DNA from: Halomonas borealis
GTDB lineage: Bacteria > Pseudomonadota > Gammaproteobacteria > Pseudomonadales > Halomonadaceae
Reading direction: 5' to 3'
Assembly (NCBI RefSeq): GCF_004798905.1
Contig: NZ_SDMO01000011.1
Coordinates: 58,524 to 122,523, forward strand
Length of the DNA stretch: 64,000 nucleotides
Every line of letters begins with the position of its first letter. The stretch's first letter is position 1. The notes beneath the pieces are model-generated. The model was not told the origin of the DNA. It saw only the letters and a list, made by a program, of their open reading frames with translations, and did not search any database. Positions 25,391 through 35,612 of the stretch are shown in pieces. Both the position numbers and the translations under genes were made by a program.

Positions 25391-27028
25391 TCAGGCGGAA
25401 GCGACGGCGCCGGCCCAGGCGCCTGCGTCGATCTCGATCAGCAAGGGCCCGTCGGTGGGCCGGGTGGCCAGGGCATGCGCCAGCTCGGCGGGGGCGTTGA
25501 CGCGGGTGGCCGGGCAGCCGAAGCCACGAGCCACGGTCAGGAAGTCCGGCGCCTGGATGTCGACGCCGAGGCGGGTGACGCCGGCGTCGTCCATGAAACG
25601 GCGGATCTCTTCATAGCCCTGGTTGTGCCACAGCAGGATCACCACCGGCAGACGCTCCTCCACCGCGCAGGCCAGCTCGGGCAGGGTGAACATCACGCCG
25701 CCGTCGCCGACCAGCGCCACCACCGGCAAATCGGGCCGGGCGAGGCTGGCGCCCAGGGCCGCCGGCAGCCCGTAGCCGAGGGTACCGTAGCCGGTGGAGG
25801 CGTTGAAGAAGCGCCGCGGCGCCGGCTGGGTCACCAGGTGGTTGGCGGCATAGGTGGTCGCGCAGGAATCACCGACCAGGATCGCCTCGGGCAGGGCCTC
25901 GCGCAGGGTCTCGAACAGCGGCACATAGGTGGTGAATGCCGGGTCTCGGGCCAGTCCCAGGGCCGCGAGGGTGGCGCGGGTGCGCTCGGCGCCGCCGCGG
26001 CTGAAACGTTGTCCGGCGAAGCGCGCCGCCAGGGCTACGAGGGCCTGGCCGGCGTCGGCCACCAGGGCCAGGTCGGCGGCCTGGTTGCGCGCCAGCTGCT
26101 GGGGGTCGACGTCGACCCGGATCAGCCGGCCATCGAGGTGGAAGCCGTCGTCGAAGACCACGTCGTAGTCGGTCTCGCCGAGTTCGGTGCCGATGGCCAG
26201 CACCACATCGGCATCCCGGGCCAGCTCGCGCACCGCCGGCAGCGAGGCGTTGGCGCCCAGGTCCAGCGGGTGGTCGCGGCCGAGCAGGCCCTTGGCGTTG
26301 ATGGTGGTCACGGCGGGGGCGTCCAGCGCCTCGACCAGGGTGTGGGCGGCCTCGGGCGCCGCGACGCAGCCGCCGCCGAGCAGCACCAGCGGACGCTCGG
26401 CGCCGGCGAGCCACTCACCGGCCTGGTGCAGCGCCGTGGGGTCGGGGGCGGCCTTGGCCAGCGCCGCGCGTTGCCAGTGGCGTGGTGCGCTCGCCGGGGC
26501 ATCGAACAGGTCGATGGGGATCTCGATATGCACCGGCCCCGGGCGGGCCCCCTCGAATACCGCGAAGGCCCGTGCCAGGGTTTCTGGCAAGGCGTCCGGA
26601 TCGAGCAGCGTATGGCTGAAGCGGGAAACGCCGGCCATCAGCTGCTGCTGGCTGGGCAGCTCGTGCAGCCGGCCTTGGCCGCGGCCCAGGGTGTCGCGGC
26701 GGCTGACGCTGGAGATCACCAGCATCGGGATCGAGTCGGCGAGTGCCTGGCCCATGGCGGTGGCGATGTTGGTCATGCCAGGCCCGGTGATGATGAAGCA
26801 TACCCCGGGCTTGCCGGTGGCCCGGGCATAGCCGTCGGCCATGAAGCCGGCGCCCTGCTCGTGGCGTGGCGTGACGTGGTGAATGCCGCTGGGCGTGGCT
26901 TCACCGGCCTCGGCACCGCCTTCCAGGCCACGGTACAGCTCCACGGTATGCACCCCGGGAATGCCGAATACGGTATCGGTGGCGTAGGTGTCGCGCAGCA
27001 GGCGAATCAGCAGCTCGGCACAGGTCAT
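25391..27028 (-). CDS. aruI: Thiamine-diphosphate decarboxylase, probable 2-ketoarginine (5-guanidino-2-oxopentanoate) decarboxylase
   Basis: A 545-residue acetolactate-synthase-like enzyme. The N-terminal pyrimidine domain has the catalytic Glu57 in TPRHEQGAGFMADGYARA, followed by a central Rossmann domain. The C-terminal thiamine-diphosphate site starts VGDGGVMFT, with Asn of LLWHNQGYEE completing the motif. Neighbouring guanidinobutyrase and an aminoaldehyde dehydrogenase give the exact step set 2-ketoarginine to 4-guanidinobutyraldehyde to 4-guanidinobutyrate to GABA. The start is taken at 27028 (MTCAELL, GAGAGA upstream); in-frame ATGs at 27058 and 27052 are possible but have poor ribosome sites. 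Confidence 0.84.
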   Translation of the reverse strand: MTCAELLIRLLRDTYATDTVFGIPGVHTVELYRGLEGGAEAGEATPSGIHHVTPRHEQGAGFMADGYARATGKPGVCFIITGPGMTNIATAMGQALADSIPMLVISSVSRRDTLGRGQGRLHELPSQQQLMAGVSRFSHTLLDPDALPETLARAFAVFEGARPGPVHIEIPIDLFDAPASAPRHWQRAALAKAAPDPTALHQAGEWLAGAERPLVLLGGGCVAAPEAAHTLVEALDAPAVTTINAKGLLGRDHPLDLGANASLPAVRELARDADVVLAIGTELGETDYDVVFDDGFHLDGRLIRVDVDPQQLARNQAADLALVADAGQALVALAARFAGQRFSRGGAERTRATLAALGLARDPAFTTYVPLFETLREALPEAILVGDSCATTYAANHLVTQPAPRRFFNASTGYGTLGYGLPAALGASLARPDLPVVALVGDGGVMFTLPELACAVEERLPVVILLWHNQGYEEIRRFMDDAGVTRLGVDIQAPDFLTVARGFGCPATRVNAPAELAHALATRPTDGPLLIEIDAGAWAGAVASA

Positions 27029-27062
27029 GGGCGTTGTTCTCTCGAGGTTCATGGGCATCGCT

Positions 27063-28442
27063 TCAGCCCACCAGCCAGTGGGCCATGAGCACGATGATCG
27101 GCAGGGTGATGGCGGTGCGCAGCAAGAAGATGATCACCAGCTCCCAGAGCTTGAGCGGAATCTTCGACTTGAGCAGCAGGGCGCCGATCTCGGACATGTA
27201 GATCAGCTGGGTCAGCGACAGGCAGGCGATCACGAAACGGGTCAGCTCGCTCTCGATGTCGCTGGCCAGCACCGCCGGCAGGAACATGTCGGCGAAGCCG
27301 ACCAGGGTCGCCGGCGCTGCCGCCGCGGCCTCGGGCACCTGCATCCACTCGAGCACCGGCACCATGGGGTAGGAGAGCCAGGTGAACAGCGGCGTGAATT
27401 CGGCCAGCACCAGGGCCACGGTGCCGATGGCGATCACCAGCGGCAGCAGGCCGAAGAAGATGTCGGCGACGTTGAAGAGTGCCAGCTTGGCCAGCTTGAC
27501 CGGCCCCGGGGCCTTCTCGGCGCGGGCCACGGCGATGCCCAGGCTGTAGCGCAGCAGGCTCTGGTTGCCGGTGTTCTCTTCCTGGATCTGGCAGCCGGCC
27601 GGCTCGTAGTAGCTGTTCGACTTGCGCGACAGCGGCGGCAGCCGCGGCACGATGACGGCGGCGACGAGGCCGGCGATGACCACGGTCAGGTAGAAGGGCA
27701 CGAACAGGTGGTTGATGCCGATGAAGCTGGTGACCAGCAGCGCGAAGGCGATGGAGACGATCGAGAAGTTGGTGGCGATCGCCGAGGCCTCGCGGCGGTT
27801 GTAGTAGCCCTGCTCGTACTGCTGGGTGGTGATCAGCACGCCGACGGTGCCCGAGCCCATCCAGGAGGCCGTGGCATCGATGGCGCTACGCCCCGGTAGC
27901 CCGAAGATGATCCGGAACGGGGTGCGCACCAGGCTACCGATGAACTCCATGAAGCCGAAGTCGACCAGGAAGGGCAGCAGGATAGCGGCGAAGAAGAAGA
28001 AGGTCAGCAGCACCGGCGCCAGGTCGTTGAGCATCACGCCGCCGGTGAAGGAGGCGGTGATGAAAGTCGGCCCGACCTGGAAGTAGGTCATCAGCGCGAA
28101 CGCGGCCCCGAGGGCGCGCATGATCGCCCACAGCGGCGCCACGTCGAACAGCTCATGCAGCATGCCGGTCCGGGCCCATGCCGGCTTGGCCAGCTTCACG
28201 AAGCCGGTCAACAGCACCGACAGGCACAGCACCAGGGTGGCGATGGCGGGCAGTGCATCGCCGAGCGTAGCCTTGAGCCAGTCGGCCATCATGCCCATGC
28301 CGATGTTGATGGTGTCGCCGGTCGAGAAGGGCACCAGGAACAGGCCGATGCCGAGTAGCGACGGGATCAGGAACTTCAGCAGGCCGCTCCGGCTCAATGG
28401 CGCGGTGCGGTTGACGGGGGTCGTGTCGATGGAATCGGCCAT
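27063..28442 (-). CDS. YjiH-family inner-membrane protein (nucleoside-recognition/Gate fold)
   Basis: A 459-residue protein with about 10 membrane segments. It resembles YjiH-type proteins of the nucleoside-recognition (Gate) superfamily: the first segment reads LKFLIPSLLGIGLFLVPF, with DATASWMGSGTVGVLITTQQ in the middle and FLPAVLASDIESELTRFVIA late. A cytoplasmic loop with SRKSNSYYEPAGCQIQEE separates the two halves. Its transported substrate is not established in the family. Position between gbuA and aruI suggests transport of arginine, guanidinobutyrate or a product. The gap to gbuA is 57 bases and contains a perfect palindrome. Confidence 0.82.
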   Translation of the reverse strand: MADSIDTTPVNRTAPLSRSGLLKFLIPSLLGIGLFLVPFSTGDTINIGMGMMADWLKATLGDALPAIATLVLCLSVLLTGFVKLAKPAWARTGMLHELFDVAPLWAIMRALGAAFALMTYFQVGPTFITASFTGGVMLNDLAPVLLTFFFFAAILLPFLVDFGFMEFIGSLVRTPFRIIFGLPGRSAIDATASWMGSGTVGVLITTQQYEQGYYNRREASAIATNFSIVSIAFALLVTSFIGINHLFVPFYLTVVIAGLVAAVIVPRLPPLSRKSNSYYEPAGCQIQEENTGNQSLLRYSLGIAVARAEKAPGPVKLAKLALFNVADIFFGLLPLVIAIGTVALVLAEFTPLFTWLSYPMVPVLEWMQVPEAAAAAPATLVGFADMFLPAVLASDIESELTRFVIACLSLTQLIYMSEIGALLLKSKIPLKLWELVIIFLLRTAITLPIIVLMAHWLVG

Positions 28443-28474
28443 GGGGGTTTCCCTGTTGGTCTTGTAATGTGGCT

Positions 28475-28490
28475 CGGCCCCGCGGGGCCG
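28475..28490. promoter_or_regulatory. Perfect 16-bp GC palindrome between gbuA and the YjiH-like gene
   Basis: The sequence CGGCCCCGCGGGGCCG lies 10 bases past the gbuA stop. A cruciform or RNA stem without a T-run is possible; it may partially insulate gbuA from downstream genes. No protein-binding role can be assigned. Confidence 0.4.
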
Positions 28491-28499
28491 GGGCTCGGC

Positions 28500-29450
28500 T
28501 TAGTCGCGGTGCTTGACGCCGGGTAGCACACAGAGCATCTCGTAGAGCAGGGTGGCGCCCATCAGGGCGGTGTTGCCGCTGGTGTCATAGGGCGGGGCCA
28601 CCTCGACCAGGTCTCCGCCGACGACGTTGAGGCCAGCCGCGCCGCGCACGATTTCCAGACCCTGCTGGGCGGTGAGCCCGCCCATCTCGACGGTGCCGGT
28701 GCCCGGCGCCACGGACGGGTCGAGGCCATCGATATCGAATGAGATGTACACCGGGCCGTCGCCCATCTGCTCGCGCACCTCGGCCATCAGTGGCTCGAGC
28801 GACTTGTACCAGCACTGCTCGGCCTGGACCACGCGGAAGCCCTGTTCGCGGCACCAGTCGAAGTCGTCGGCGGCGTAGCCGGTGCCGCGCAGCCCGATTT
28901 GCACCACGCGGTTAGCATCCAGCAGGCCTTCTTCCTGGGCGCGCCGGAACGGGCAGCCGTGGGCGACTTCCTCGCCGAACATGTGCTCGTTGACGTCGGC
29001 GTGGGCATCGATATGGATCACCCCGACCGGGCCGTGCTTCTTGGCGATGGCGCGCAGGATCGGCCAGGTCAGGGTGTGGTCGCCGCCGAGCGTCAGCGGT
29101 ACGCAGTCTTCCGCGAGCACCTTGTCGTAGAACTCGCTGATGATGTCGAGGTTCTTCGGCAGGTTGAAGGTGTTGATCGGCACGTCGCCGATGTCGGCCA
29201 CCTGCAGGCTGTCGAAGGGCGCGGCCCGGGTCGCCATGTTGTAGGGACGCAGCATGCGCGACTCGTCGCGGATCTGACGCGGCCCGAGGCGGGTGCCGGG
29301 GCGGTTGGAGGTGCCGATGTCCATGGGTACGCCGATGAAGGCGGCATCGAGGCCCGCGGCGCCGTCCTGGGTCGGCAGACGCATCATGGTGGCGGGGCCG
29401 CCGAAGCGCGGCATCTCGTTGCCACCCAGGGGCTGGTTCAGGTCGCTCAT
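28500..29450 (-). CDS. gbuA: Guanidinobutyrase (agmatinase/arginase-family ureohydrolase)
   Basis: A 316-residue Mn2+ ureohydrolase. Metal ligands are His125 (LGGDHTLTW), Asp148, His150 and Asp152 (HIDAHADVNEH), and Asp239 and Asp241 (SFDIDGLDPSVAPGTG). The NEHMFGE segment after the DAHAD motif favours guanidinobutyrase over agmatinase. It would hydrolyse 4-guanidinobutyrate to 4-aminobutyrate and urea. It is the first gene of the minus-strand operon, behind a sigma-54 promoter (29489-29504), and is divergent from a sigma-54 activator gene. Agmatinase or guanidinopropionase activity cannot be excluded by sequence alone, but the neighbouring aruI and kauB homologues support guanidinobutyrase. 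Confidence 0.88.
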   Translation of the reverse strand: MSDLNQPLGGNEMPRFGGPATMMRLPTQDGAAGLDAAFIGVPMDIGTSNRPGTRLGPRQIRDESRMLRPYNMATRAAPFDSLQVADIGDVPINTFNLPKNLDIISEFYDKVLAEDCVPLTLGGDHTLTWPILRAIAKKHGPVGVIHIDAHADVNEHMFGEEVAHGCPFRRAQEEGLLDANRVVQIGLRGTGYAADDFDWCREQGFRVVQAEQCWYKSLEPLMAEVREQMGDGPVYISFDIDGLDPSVAPGTGTVEMGGLTAQQGLEIVRGAAGLNVVGGDLVEVAPPYDTSGNTALMGATLLYEMLCVLPGVKHRD

Positions 29451-29488
29451 GTCTGGCTCCGTCTGTTGGGGAAGGTCTTCTTTGTTTA

Positions 29489-29504
29489 AGCAGGAATCGT
29501 GCCA
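29489..29504 (-). promoter_or_regulatory. Sigma-54 (-24/-12) promoter upstream of gbuA
   Basis: On the minus strand the sequence reads TGGCACG-ATTC-CTGCT, matching the consensus TGGCACG-N4-TTGCW with one mismatch and the invariant GG-N10-GC spacing. Transcription would start about base 29478, some 28 bases before the gbuA ATG. The divergent gene encodes a sigma-54 activator, which strengthens the call. Confidence 0.85.
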
Positions 29505-29543
29505 TTTTTAACAGACTGATATTACAAGCCTTTTTGAAAAGGC

Positions 29544-29611
29544 GATCCATGTGTGCATCGTTAAAGCGGCGCAAGTGATACATTCGTGGATCAACGATCC
29601 ATGAATGTATC
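29544..29611. promoter_or_regulatory. Three related 16-bp dyads: upstream activator sites for the sigma-54 regulator
   Basis: Three copies of a GATnCA-N4-TGnATC element lie at 29544-29559, 29577-29592 and 29596-29611. The first and third share 13 of 16 bases. The second and third are also inverted copies of each other (15 of 16) around AAC. Their centres are about 73, 106 and 125 bases upstream of the predicted gbuA start, the usual range for enhancer-binding proteins. The last two abut the regulator gene, suggesting autoregulation. Confidence 0.72.
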
Positions 29612-29624
29612 GGCGCGAGGCCTC

Positions 29625-31067
<1,443 letters not shown>

Positions 31068-31076
31068 GGTCCTGGC

Positions 31077-31967
31077 TCAGTCATTCCCGTCGGGGCGCGG
31101 TAATGGCACCGGAGAATCATCCTTGAACACCAGGGTGCGGTAGGGGAAGGGAATCTCGATGTCGTTGTCGTCGAGGGCGCGCTTGATGGCCGCCACCACC
31201 TGATCCCGGGAGGAGCGGATATCCACCGGTTTGGAGCCTGTCCACCAGGTGACCTCGAAGTCGATGGAGCTCTCGCCGAAGGCCTTGGCGAAGACCTGGA
31301 TGTCGCGCACGTCGTCGCGCACCGAGTCGACCCGGCGCACCGCCACCTCGATCACCGAGCGAGCGGCGTCAACGTCCTCGCCGTAGGCGATGCCGACGAT
31401 GATCGAGGTGCGGCGCACGTCGCGGTCGGTGCGTACGATGACCGGGTTCTGGAACATCAGGGCGTTGGGCACCACGATCAGCTGGCCATCGGTGCGACGG
31501 ATATGGCTGTCGCGGACGGTGATCTCCTCGACCAGCCCCTCGACCTCATGCTCCTCGACGGCGATGTGATCGCCGATCTTGAAGGGCTCGCGCCACAGGA
31601 TCAGAAGCCCCGCCAGGAAGTTCTCGAACACGTCCTTGAAGGCGAAGCCCACGGCGATGGAGCCGAGCCCCAGGGTGGTCATCGCCTTGCCCGGCGTGAT
31701 GGTGGGGAACACCAGGGTGATGGCGACCAGCAACCCCACCAGCCACACGGTGAGGCCGATCAGCATCGCCATGACCTCGGTGAGGTTGCGCCGCAGGCGG
31801 GCTCGGTGGGCCAGCCGAGAGACCAGGACGCGCAGCAGCTTCGAGGCTCCCCAGGTCGCCACGATCAGCAGCAGCGCGCCGGCGATGCGGGGTGCGGCGG
31901 CGGCCAGGCCTCGCAAGTACTGCTCGATCTCCCCCAGCAGCAGCGGGATGAAGTGAATCTCGTCCAT
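31077..31967 (-). CDS. MscS-family small-conductance mechanosensitive channel
   Basis: A 296-residue inner-membrane channel releasing solutes on hypo-osmotic shock. It has three membrane segments (about residues 22-46, 64-88 and 92-118); the third is the pore helix, GLGSIAVGFAFKDVFENFLA, with the Gly/Ala packing pattern of MscS. The cytoplasmic beta domain begins REPFKIGDHIAV, and NALMFQNPVIVRT continues the family signature. The ATG at 31967 fits; an in-frame extension to 32210 would run through the tRNA and was rejected. It converges on the sigma-54 regulator gene with a 9-base gap. Confidence 0.9.
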   Translation of the reverse strand: MDEIHFIPLLLGEIEQYLRGLAAAAPRIAGALLLIVATWGASKLLRVLVSRLAHRARLRRNLTEVMAMLIGLTVWLVGLLVAITLVFPTITPGKAMTTLGLGSIAVGFAFKDVFENFLAGLLILWREPFKIGDHIAVEEHEVEGLVEEITVRDSHIRRTDGQLIVVPNALMFQNPVIVRTDRDVRRTSIIVGIAYGEDVDAARSVIEVAVRRVDSVRDDVRDIQVFAKAFGESSIDFEVTWWTGSKPVDIRSSRDQVVAAIKRALDDNDIEIPFPYRTLVFKDDSPVPLPRPDGND

Positions 31968-32099
31968 GGCGGCGGCATCCCTCTCGTCATCCAGCGGTGT
32001 GGCTTGCTGGCTACAAGGATAGTCGAGAAGCCGCCTTGGCATAACGTCTGGCGCCCTGTGGCCCCGCGGATTCCAGCGGCCCCGGAAGGCATGCAACGC

Positions 32100-32138
32100 A
32101 AAACGGCCACCGCTCCGATGAGCTAAGTGGCCGCTTTT
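32100..32138 (-). terminator. Rho-independent terminator of tRNA-Pro
   Basis: On the minus strand, AAAAGCGGCCAC and GTGGCCGTTTT bracket a small inner stem (GCTC/GAGC), ending in a T-run, 12 bases past the tRNA CCA end. Typical intrinsic terminator for a single tRNA gene. Confidence 0.75.
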
Positions 32139-32149
32139 ACTGAATTCTT

Positions 32150-32226
32150 TGGTCGGAGTAGCAGGATTCGAACCTACGACCTCTGCCTCCCGAAGGCAGC
32201 GCTCTACCAAGCTGAGCTATACTCCG
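32150..32226 (-). tRNA. tRNA-Pro (CGG anticodon)
   Basis: The minus strand reads CGGAGTA as acceptor arm, a D arm with AGCTCAGCTTGGTAGAGC, anticodon stem CTGCC/GGCAG with the loop TTCGGGA (anticodon CGG), a T arm with GGTTCGAATCC, and the pairing TACTCCG followed by encoded ACCA. The total of 77 bases with a complete cloverleaf indicates a functional gene decoding CCG. It stands alone, followed by its own terminator. Confidence 0.95.
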
Positions 32227-32330
32227 ATGTCTGCCGTGTCTCGCGGCGACGGATGAGCATTATACGCAGGAGCGGTTGGAATGCAAGCCCTTCTGCCGCC
32301 TCATCCTTTTCTCTCGCCGGCCCCCTGCCG

Positions 32331-33338
32331 TCAGTTGCGGCGTTGCACCGCCAGCCGGGCCAGTTCGGCCATGCTGTCGCGGTACGCTGAGTCGGGCAGG
32401 GCATCCAGCCGGGCCAGGGCCTTGGCCGACATTTCTTCGGCCTTGGCGCGGGTGTAGTCCAGGGCGCCGGTGTCGTTGACGATCGTCAGTACCTCGTCGA
32501 GGTGCTCGAGGCCGCCCTGGCGGATGGCCCGGCGAATCAGCTTGGCCTGCTCGGCGGTGCCGGCGGCCATGGCCTGGATCAGCGGCAGGGTCGGCTTGCC
32601 TTCGGCCAGATCGTCGCCGACGTTCTTGCCCATCGCCTCGGCATCGCCCTGGTAGTCGAGCAGGTCGTCGATCAGCTGGAAGGCCAGTCCCAGGTAGCGA
32701 CCATAATCGCGCAGTGCGGCTTCCTGTTCCGGGGTGGCGTCGGCGATGATCGCGCCGCTCTGAGAGGCCGCCTCGAACAGCATGGCGGTCTTGCCCTGGA
32801 TGGTCTCGAAGTAGGCGGCTTCGTCCACGTCGGGGTTGCCGACGTTGGTCAGCTGCTGCACCTCGCCCTCGGCGATGGTGCAGGTGGCGGCGGAGAGCAC
32901 GGACATGATCCGCATCGAGCCCACGTCGACCATCATCTGGAAGGAGCGCGAATAGAGGAAGTCGCCGACCAGCACCGAGGGAGCGTTGCCCCAGGCATCG
33001 TTGGCGGTGGCCTTGCCGCGCCGCAGGTGGGACTCGTCGACCACGTCGTCGTGCAGCAGCGTCGAGGTGTGCATGAACTCGATCAGGGTGGCGAGCGTCA
33101 CGTGGCGCTCGCCCTGGTAGCCCAGCGAGCGGGCGGCCAGCAGAACCAGCAGCGGGCGCAGGCGCTTGCCGCCGCTGTCGATGATGTACTGCCCGATGGT
33201 CTTCACCAGCGGCACACGCGAGGCGAGCTGCGCCAGGATGGTGTGATTGACGGCGCTGAAGTCCTCGGCGACGACGGCATGGATGGGCGAGGCGGGGACG
33301 GCGTTATCGAGCTGGGGTGACGACGGGTTGGCTGGCAT
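32331..33338 (-). CDS. ispB: Octaprenyl (polyprenyl) diphosphate synthase
   Basis: A 335-residue trans-prenyltransferase supplying the ubiquinone side chain. The two Asp-rich Mg2+-binding motifs are present: LLHDDVVDES near residue 94 and LIDDLLDYQGD near residue 221. GGKRLRPLLVLL (isopentenyl diphosphate binding) lies near residue 55. The chain-length residues upstream of the first motif are small (FMHTST), consistent with a long product. The gene order ispB divergent from rplU-rpmA-obgE is conserved in gammaproteobacteria. The exact chain length (C40 or C45) cannot be read from the sequence. Confidence 0.93.
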   Translation of the reverse strand: MPANPSSPQLDNAVPASPIHAVVAEDFSAVNHTILAQLASRVPLVKTIGQYIIDSGGKRLRPLLVLLAARSLGYQGERHVTLATLIEFMHTSTLLHDDVVDESHLRRGKATANDAWGNAPSVLVGDFLYSRSFQMMVDVGSMRIMSVLSAATCTIAEGEVQQLTNVGNPDVDEAAYFETIQGKTAMLFEAASQSGAIIADATPEQEAALRDYGRYLGLAFQLIDDLLDYQGDAEAMGKNVGDDLAEGKPTLPLIQAMAAGTAEQAKLIRRAIRQGGLEHLDEVLTIVNDTGALDYTRAKAEEMSAKALARLDALPDSAYRDSMAELARLAVQRRN

Positions 33339-33508
33339 GAAGGCGGCATCGACGAAGTGGTGGAGGCGGCATGCGGCATCCGTGCGTGATGCTGTGGGCC
33401 GGCCTGGGAGTGTGAGCCATGCTATGGGGCCCCCTGGGGGGCGTCAAGGCGCACGCCGTCCGCGCCATCGGGGAAGCGTCGGCCATGCCGTCGGCGGCAG
33501 GCGCCGGG

Positions 33509-33537
33509 TTGTCGTCGTTCGCGCGGGCGGTTATAAT
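33509..33537 (+). promoter_or_regulatory. Sigma-70 promoter of rplU-rpmA
   Basis: TTGTCG (33509-33514) and a perfect TATAAT (33532-33537) are separated by 17 bases. They lie in the 303-base gap between ispB and rplU, which otherwise shows no gene. Predicted start about 33544, giving a leader of roughly 100 bases before rplU. Confidence 0.72.
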
Positions 33538-33641
33538 CCGCGACCCACTCATCTCGCTCCCTGCCAGATGGTTGCCGGAAGGGGCGCCACTCGAAGCAGG
33601 TCGATGAAGAGCCAACCCCGATGAGTACCGGAGAGACAAGC

Positions 33642-33953
33642 ATGTACGCAGTAATCAAGAGCGGTGGCAAGCAGTACCGCGTTCAGGAAGGCCAGACTCT
33701 CAAGCTCGAGAAGCTGGAAGTGCCGACCGGCGACACCATCGAATTCGATGAGGTCCTGCTGGTGGGTAGCGACGACGACATCACGGTCGGCGCCCCGACC
33801 GTCGGCGGTGCCAAGGTGTCCGCCGAGATCGTCGCACACGGCCGCGGCGAGAAGGTGAACATCATCAAGTTCCGTCGCCGCAAGCATAGCATGACGCGTC
33901 AGGGCCACCGTCAGTGGTTCACCGAAGTCAAGATCACCGGGATCTCCGCGTAA
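33642..33953 (+). CDS. rplU: 50S ribosomal protein L21
   Basis: A 103-residue large-subunit ribosomal protein, full length. It begins [20 protein letters not shown] and contains [18 protein letters not shown], the family signature that contacts 23S rRNA. Start 33642 has GGAGAGACAAGC upstream and matches the E. coli length exactly; an upstream in-frame ATG at 33621 would add seven residues not found in L21. It is followed 34 bases later by rpmA in the same transcript. Confidence 0.97.
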   Translation: MYAVIKSGGKQYRVQEGQTLKLEKLEVPTGDTIEFDEVLLVGSDDDITVGAPTVGGAKVSAEIVAHGRGEKVNIIKFRRRKHSMTRQGHRQWFTEVKITGISA

Positions 33954-33987
33954 GCGGTCACTCCCCTGAACGAGCGAGGTATTTGCA

Positions 33988-34245
33988 ATGGCTCATAAGA
34001 AGGCAGCGGGCTCTACCCGTAACGGTCGCGATTCCGAATCCAAACGCCTTGGCGTGAAGCTGTTCGGCGGCCAGGCAGCGACCCCGGGCAACATCATCGT
34101 CCGTCAGCGCGGCACCAAGTTCCACGCCGGCAACGGCGTTGGTATCGGCAAGGATCACACCCTGTTCGCCCTGGACGAAGGCGTGATCAAGTTCGAGACC
34201 AAGGGTCCGAAGAACCGCAAGTTCGTGAGCGTCGTCTCTGCCTGA
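33988..34245 (+). CDS. rpmA: 50S ribosomal protein L27
   Basis: An 85-residue ribosomal protein with the invariant start [20 protein letters not shown] and the central [20 protein letters not shown]. Its N-terminal tail reaches the peptidyl transferase centre. It has full length, a good GAGCGAGG-type upstream site and the conserved position after rplU. A strong terminator-like hairpin follows at 34267. Confidence 0.97.
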   Translation: MAHKKAAGSTRNGRDSESKRLGVKLFGGQAATPGNIIVRQRGTKFHAGNGVGIGKDHTLFALDEGVIKFETKGPKNRKFVSVVSA

Positions 34246-34266
34246 GACCGCCCGGACCTGTAGCGA

Positions 34267-34296
34267 GAAGGCCCCGCCATGGCGGGGCCTTCTTGT
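34267..34296 (+). terminator. Hairpin terminator after rpmA
   Basis: GAAGGCCCCGCC and GGCGGGGCCTTC form a 12-base inverted repeat around AT, followed by TTGT. The T-run is short, so readthrough into obgE 35 bases later is likely, as commonly seen for this gene pair. Confidence 0.65.
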
Positions 34297-34330
34297 ATCA
34301 TGGCGGTAGGTACCGCCGGGAGAATGATAG

Positions 34331-35518
34331 ATGCAGTTCGTCGACGAAGCCTCGATCATCGTGGAAGCCGGCAAGGGCGGCAATGGCTGCCTGAGCTTTC
34401 GCCGCGAGAAGTACGTGCCCAAGGGTGGCCCCGACGGAGGCGACGGGGGGCATGGCGGCAGCGTTCACCTGATCGGTGACGATGCCCTGAACACCCTCAT
34501 CGACTTCAAGTATCAGCGCTTCTACAAGGCTCAGAATGGCCAGGGCGGCCAGGGCCGGCAGATGAGTGGTCGCGCCGGCGAGGACCTGCACATCAAGGTT
34601 CCGGTGGGCACCACGGTGATCGACGAGGATACCCTCGAGGTGATCGCCGACGTCACCGAGATCGGCCAGGTGGTGCTGGTCGGCCAGGGAGGGCGCCGCG
34701 GGCTGGGCAATATCCACTTCAAGTCGTCCACCAATCGGGCGCCGCGGCGTACCACGCCGGGTACCGAGGGCGAGCGGCGCAACCTGCGCCTGGAGATGAA
34801 GGTGATGGCCGACGTCGGCCTGCTGGGCCTGCCCAACGTCGGCAAGTCGACGCTGATCCGGGCGGTGTCGGCGGCCAAGCCCAAGGTCGCCAACTATCCC
34901 TTCACCACCCTGGTGCCGAACCTCGGCGTGGTGAAGCTTGCCCAACACGAGCACTTCGTGATGGCCGACATCCCGGGGCTGATCGAGGGGGCCTCGGACG
35001 GCGCCGGCCTGGGGCTGCGCTTCCTCAAGCACCTGACGCGCTCCCGGTTGTTGTTCCATGTGGTCGATGTGGCGCCCTTCGACGAGTCCGACCCGGTGAC
35101 GGCCGCCGAGGCCATCGCCCGCGAGCTGGGCGAGTTCTCGCCGACGCTGGCCGAACTGCCGCGCTGGCTGGTGCTCAACAAGCTCGACCTGCTGCCCGAG
35201 GACGAGCGCGAGGCGGCCGCCGATGAGATCGTGCGGCGCCTGGCGTGGACGGGCCCGGTGTTCCGCATCTCGGCGATCAGCGGCGAGGGCACCGAGGCGC
35301 TGGTACAGGCGGCGCATCGCTGGCTCACCGAGCGGCGTCGCCTCGAGCACGAGGACGAGGAAGTCGCCGAGCACGAGCGCGAGATGCGTCGTCGCATGGA
35401 AGACGAAGCCGTGGCCCGCACCGAGGCGCGGCTGGGGCGCAAGCGTCGCCGTGACGACGAGGATGACGACGACTTCGATGACGATGATTATGATGTCGAG
35501 ATCGAATACGCCCCCTGA
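34331..35518 (+). CDS. obgE: Obg family GTPase (CgtA)
   Basis: A 395-residue essential GTPase linked to 50S assembly and the stringent response. The Gly-rich Obg domain (about residues 1-158) contains [20 protein letters not shown]. The G domain has G1 [10 protein letters not shown]3 [10 protein letters not shown] and G4 NKLDLL. The C-terminal 55 residues form a charged tail ending in an Asp-rich run ([14 protein letters not shown]), as in many proteobacterial Obg proteins. It follows rplU-rpmA, the conserved order. Confidence 0.95.
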   Translation: MQFVDEASIIVEAGKGGNGCLSFRREKYVPKGGPDGGDGGHGGSVHLIGDDALNTLIDFKYQRFYKAQNGQGGQGRQMSGRAGEDLHIKVPVGTTVIDEDTLEVIADVTEIGQVVLVGQGGRRGLGNIHFKSSTNRAPRRTTPGTEGERRNLRLEMKVMADVGLLGLPNVGKSTLIRAVSAAKPKVANYPFTTLVPNLGVVKLAQHEHFVMADIPGLIEGASDGAGLGLRFLKHLTRSRLLFHVVDVAPFDESDPVTAAEAIARELGEFSPTLAELPRWLVLNKLDLLPEDEREAAADEIVRRLAWTGPVFRISAISGEGTEALVQAAHRWLTERRRLEHEDEEVAEHEREMRRRMEDEAVARTEARLGRKRRRDDEDDDDFDDDDYDVEIEYAP

Positions 35519-35612
35519 GGTCGCGTAGCGGGTAGCATCGGTGTCGGCATGTGGCCTGCTTGCACGGCATGCGTGGGTCCGATGAGGTCGAGTCGTATCA
35601 AGGACGGCGAAG

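Noticed and set aside
25391..27028. Reading this gene as a biosynthetic acetolactate synthase
   Set aside because: ilvI/ilvH are present elsewhere in the window, no small subunit is adjacent, and the neighbours are guanidinobutyrate-pathway genes.
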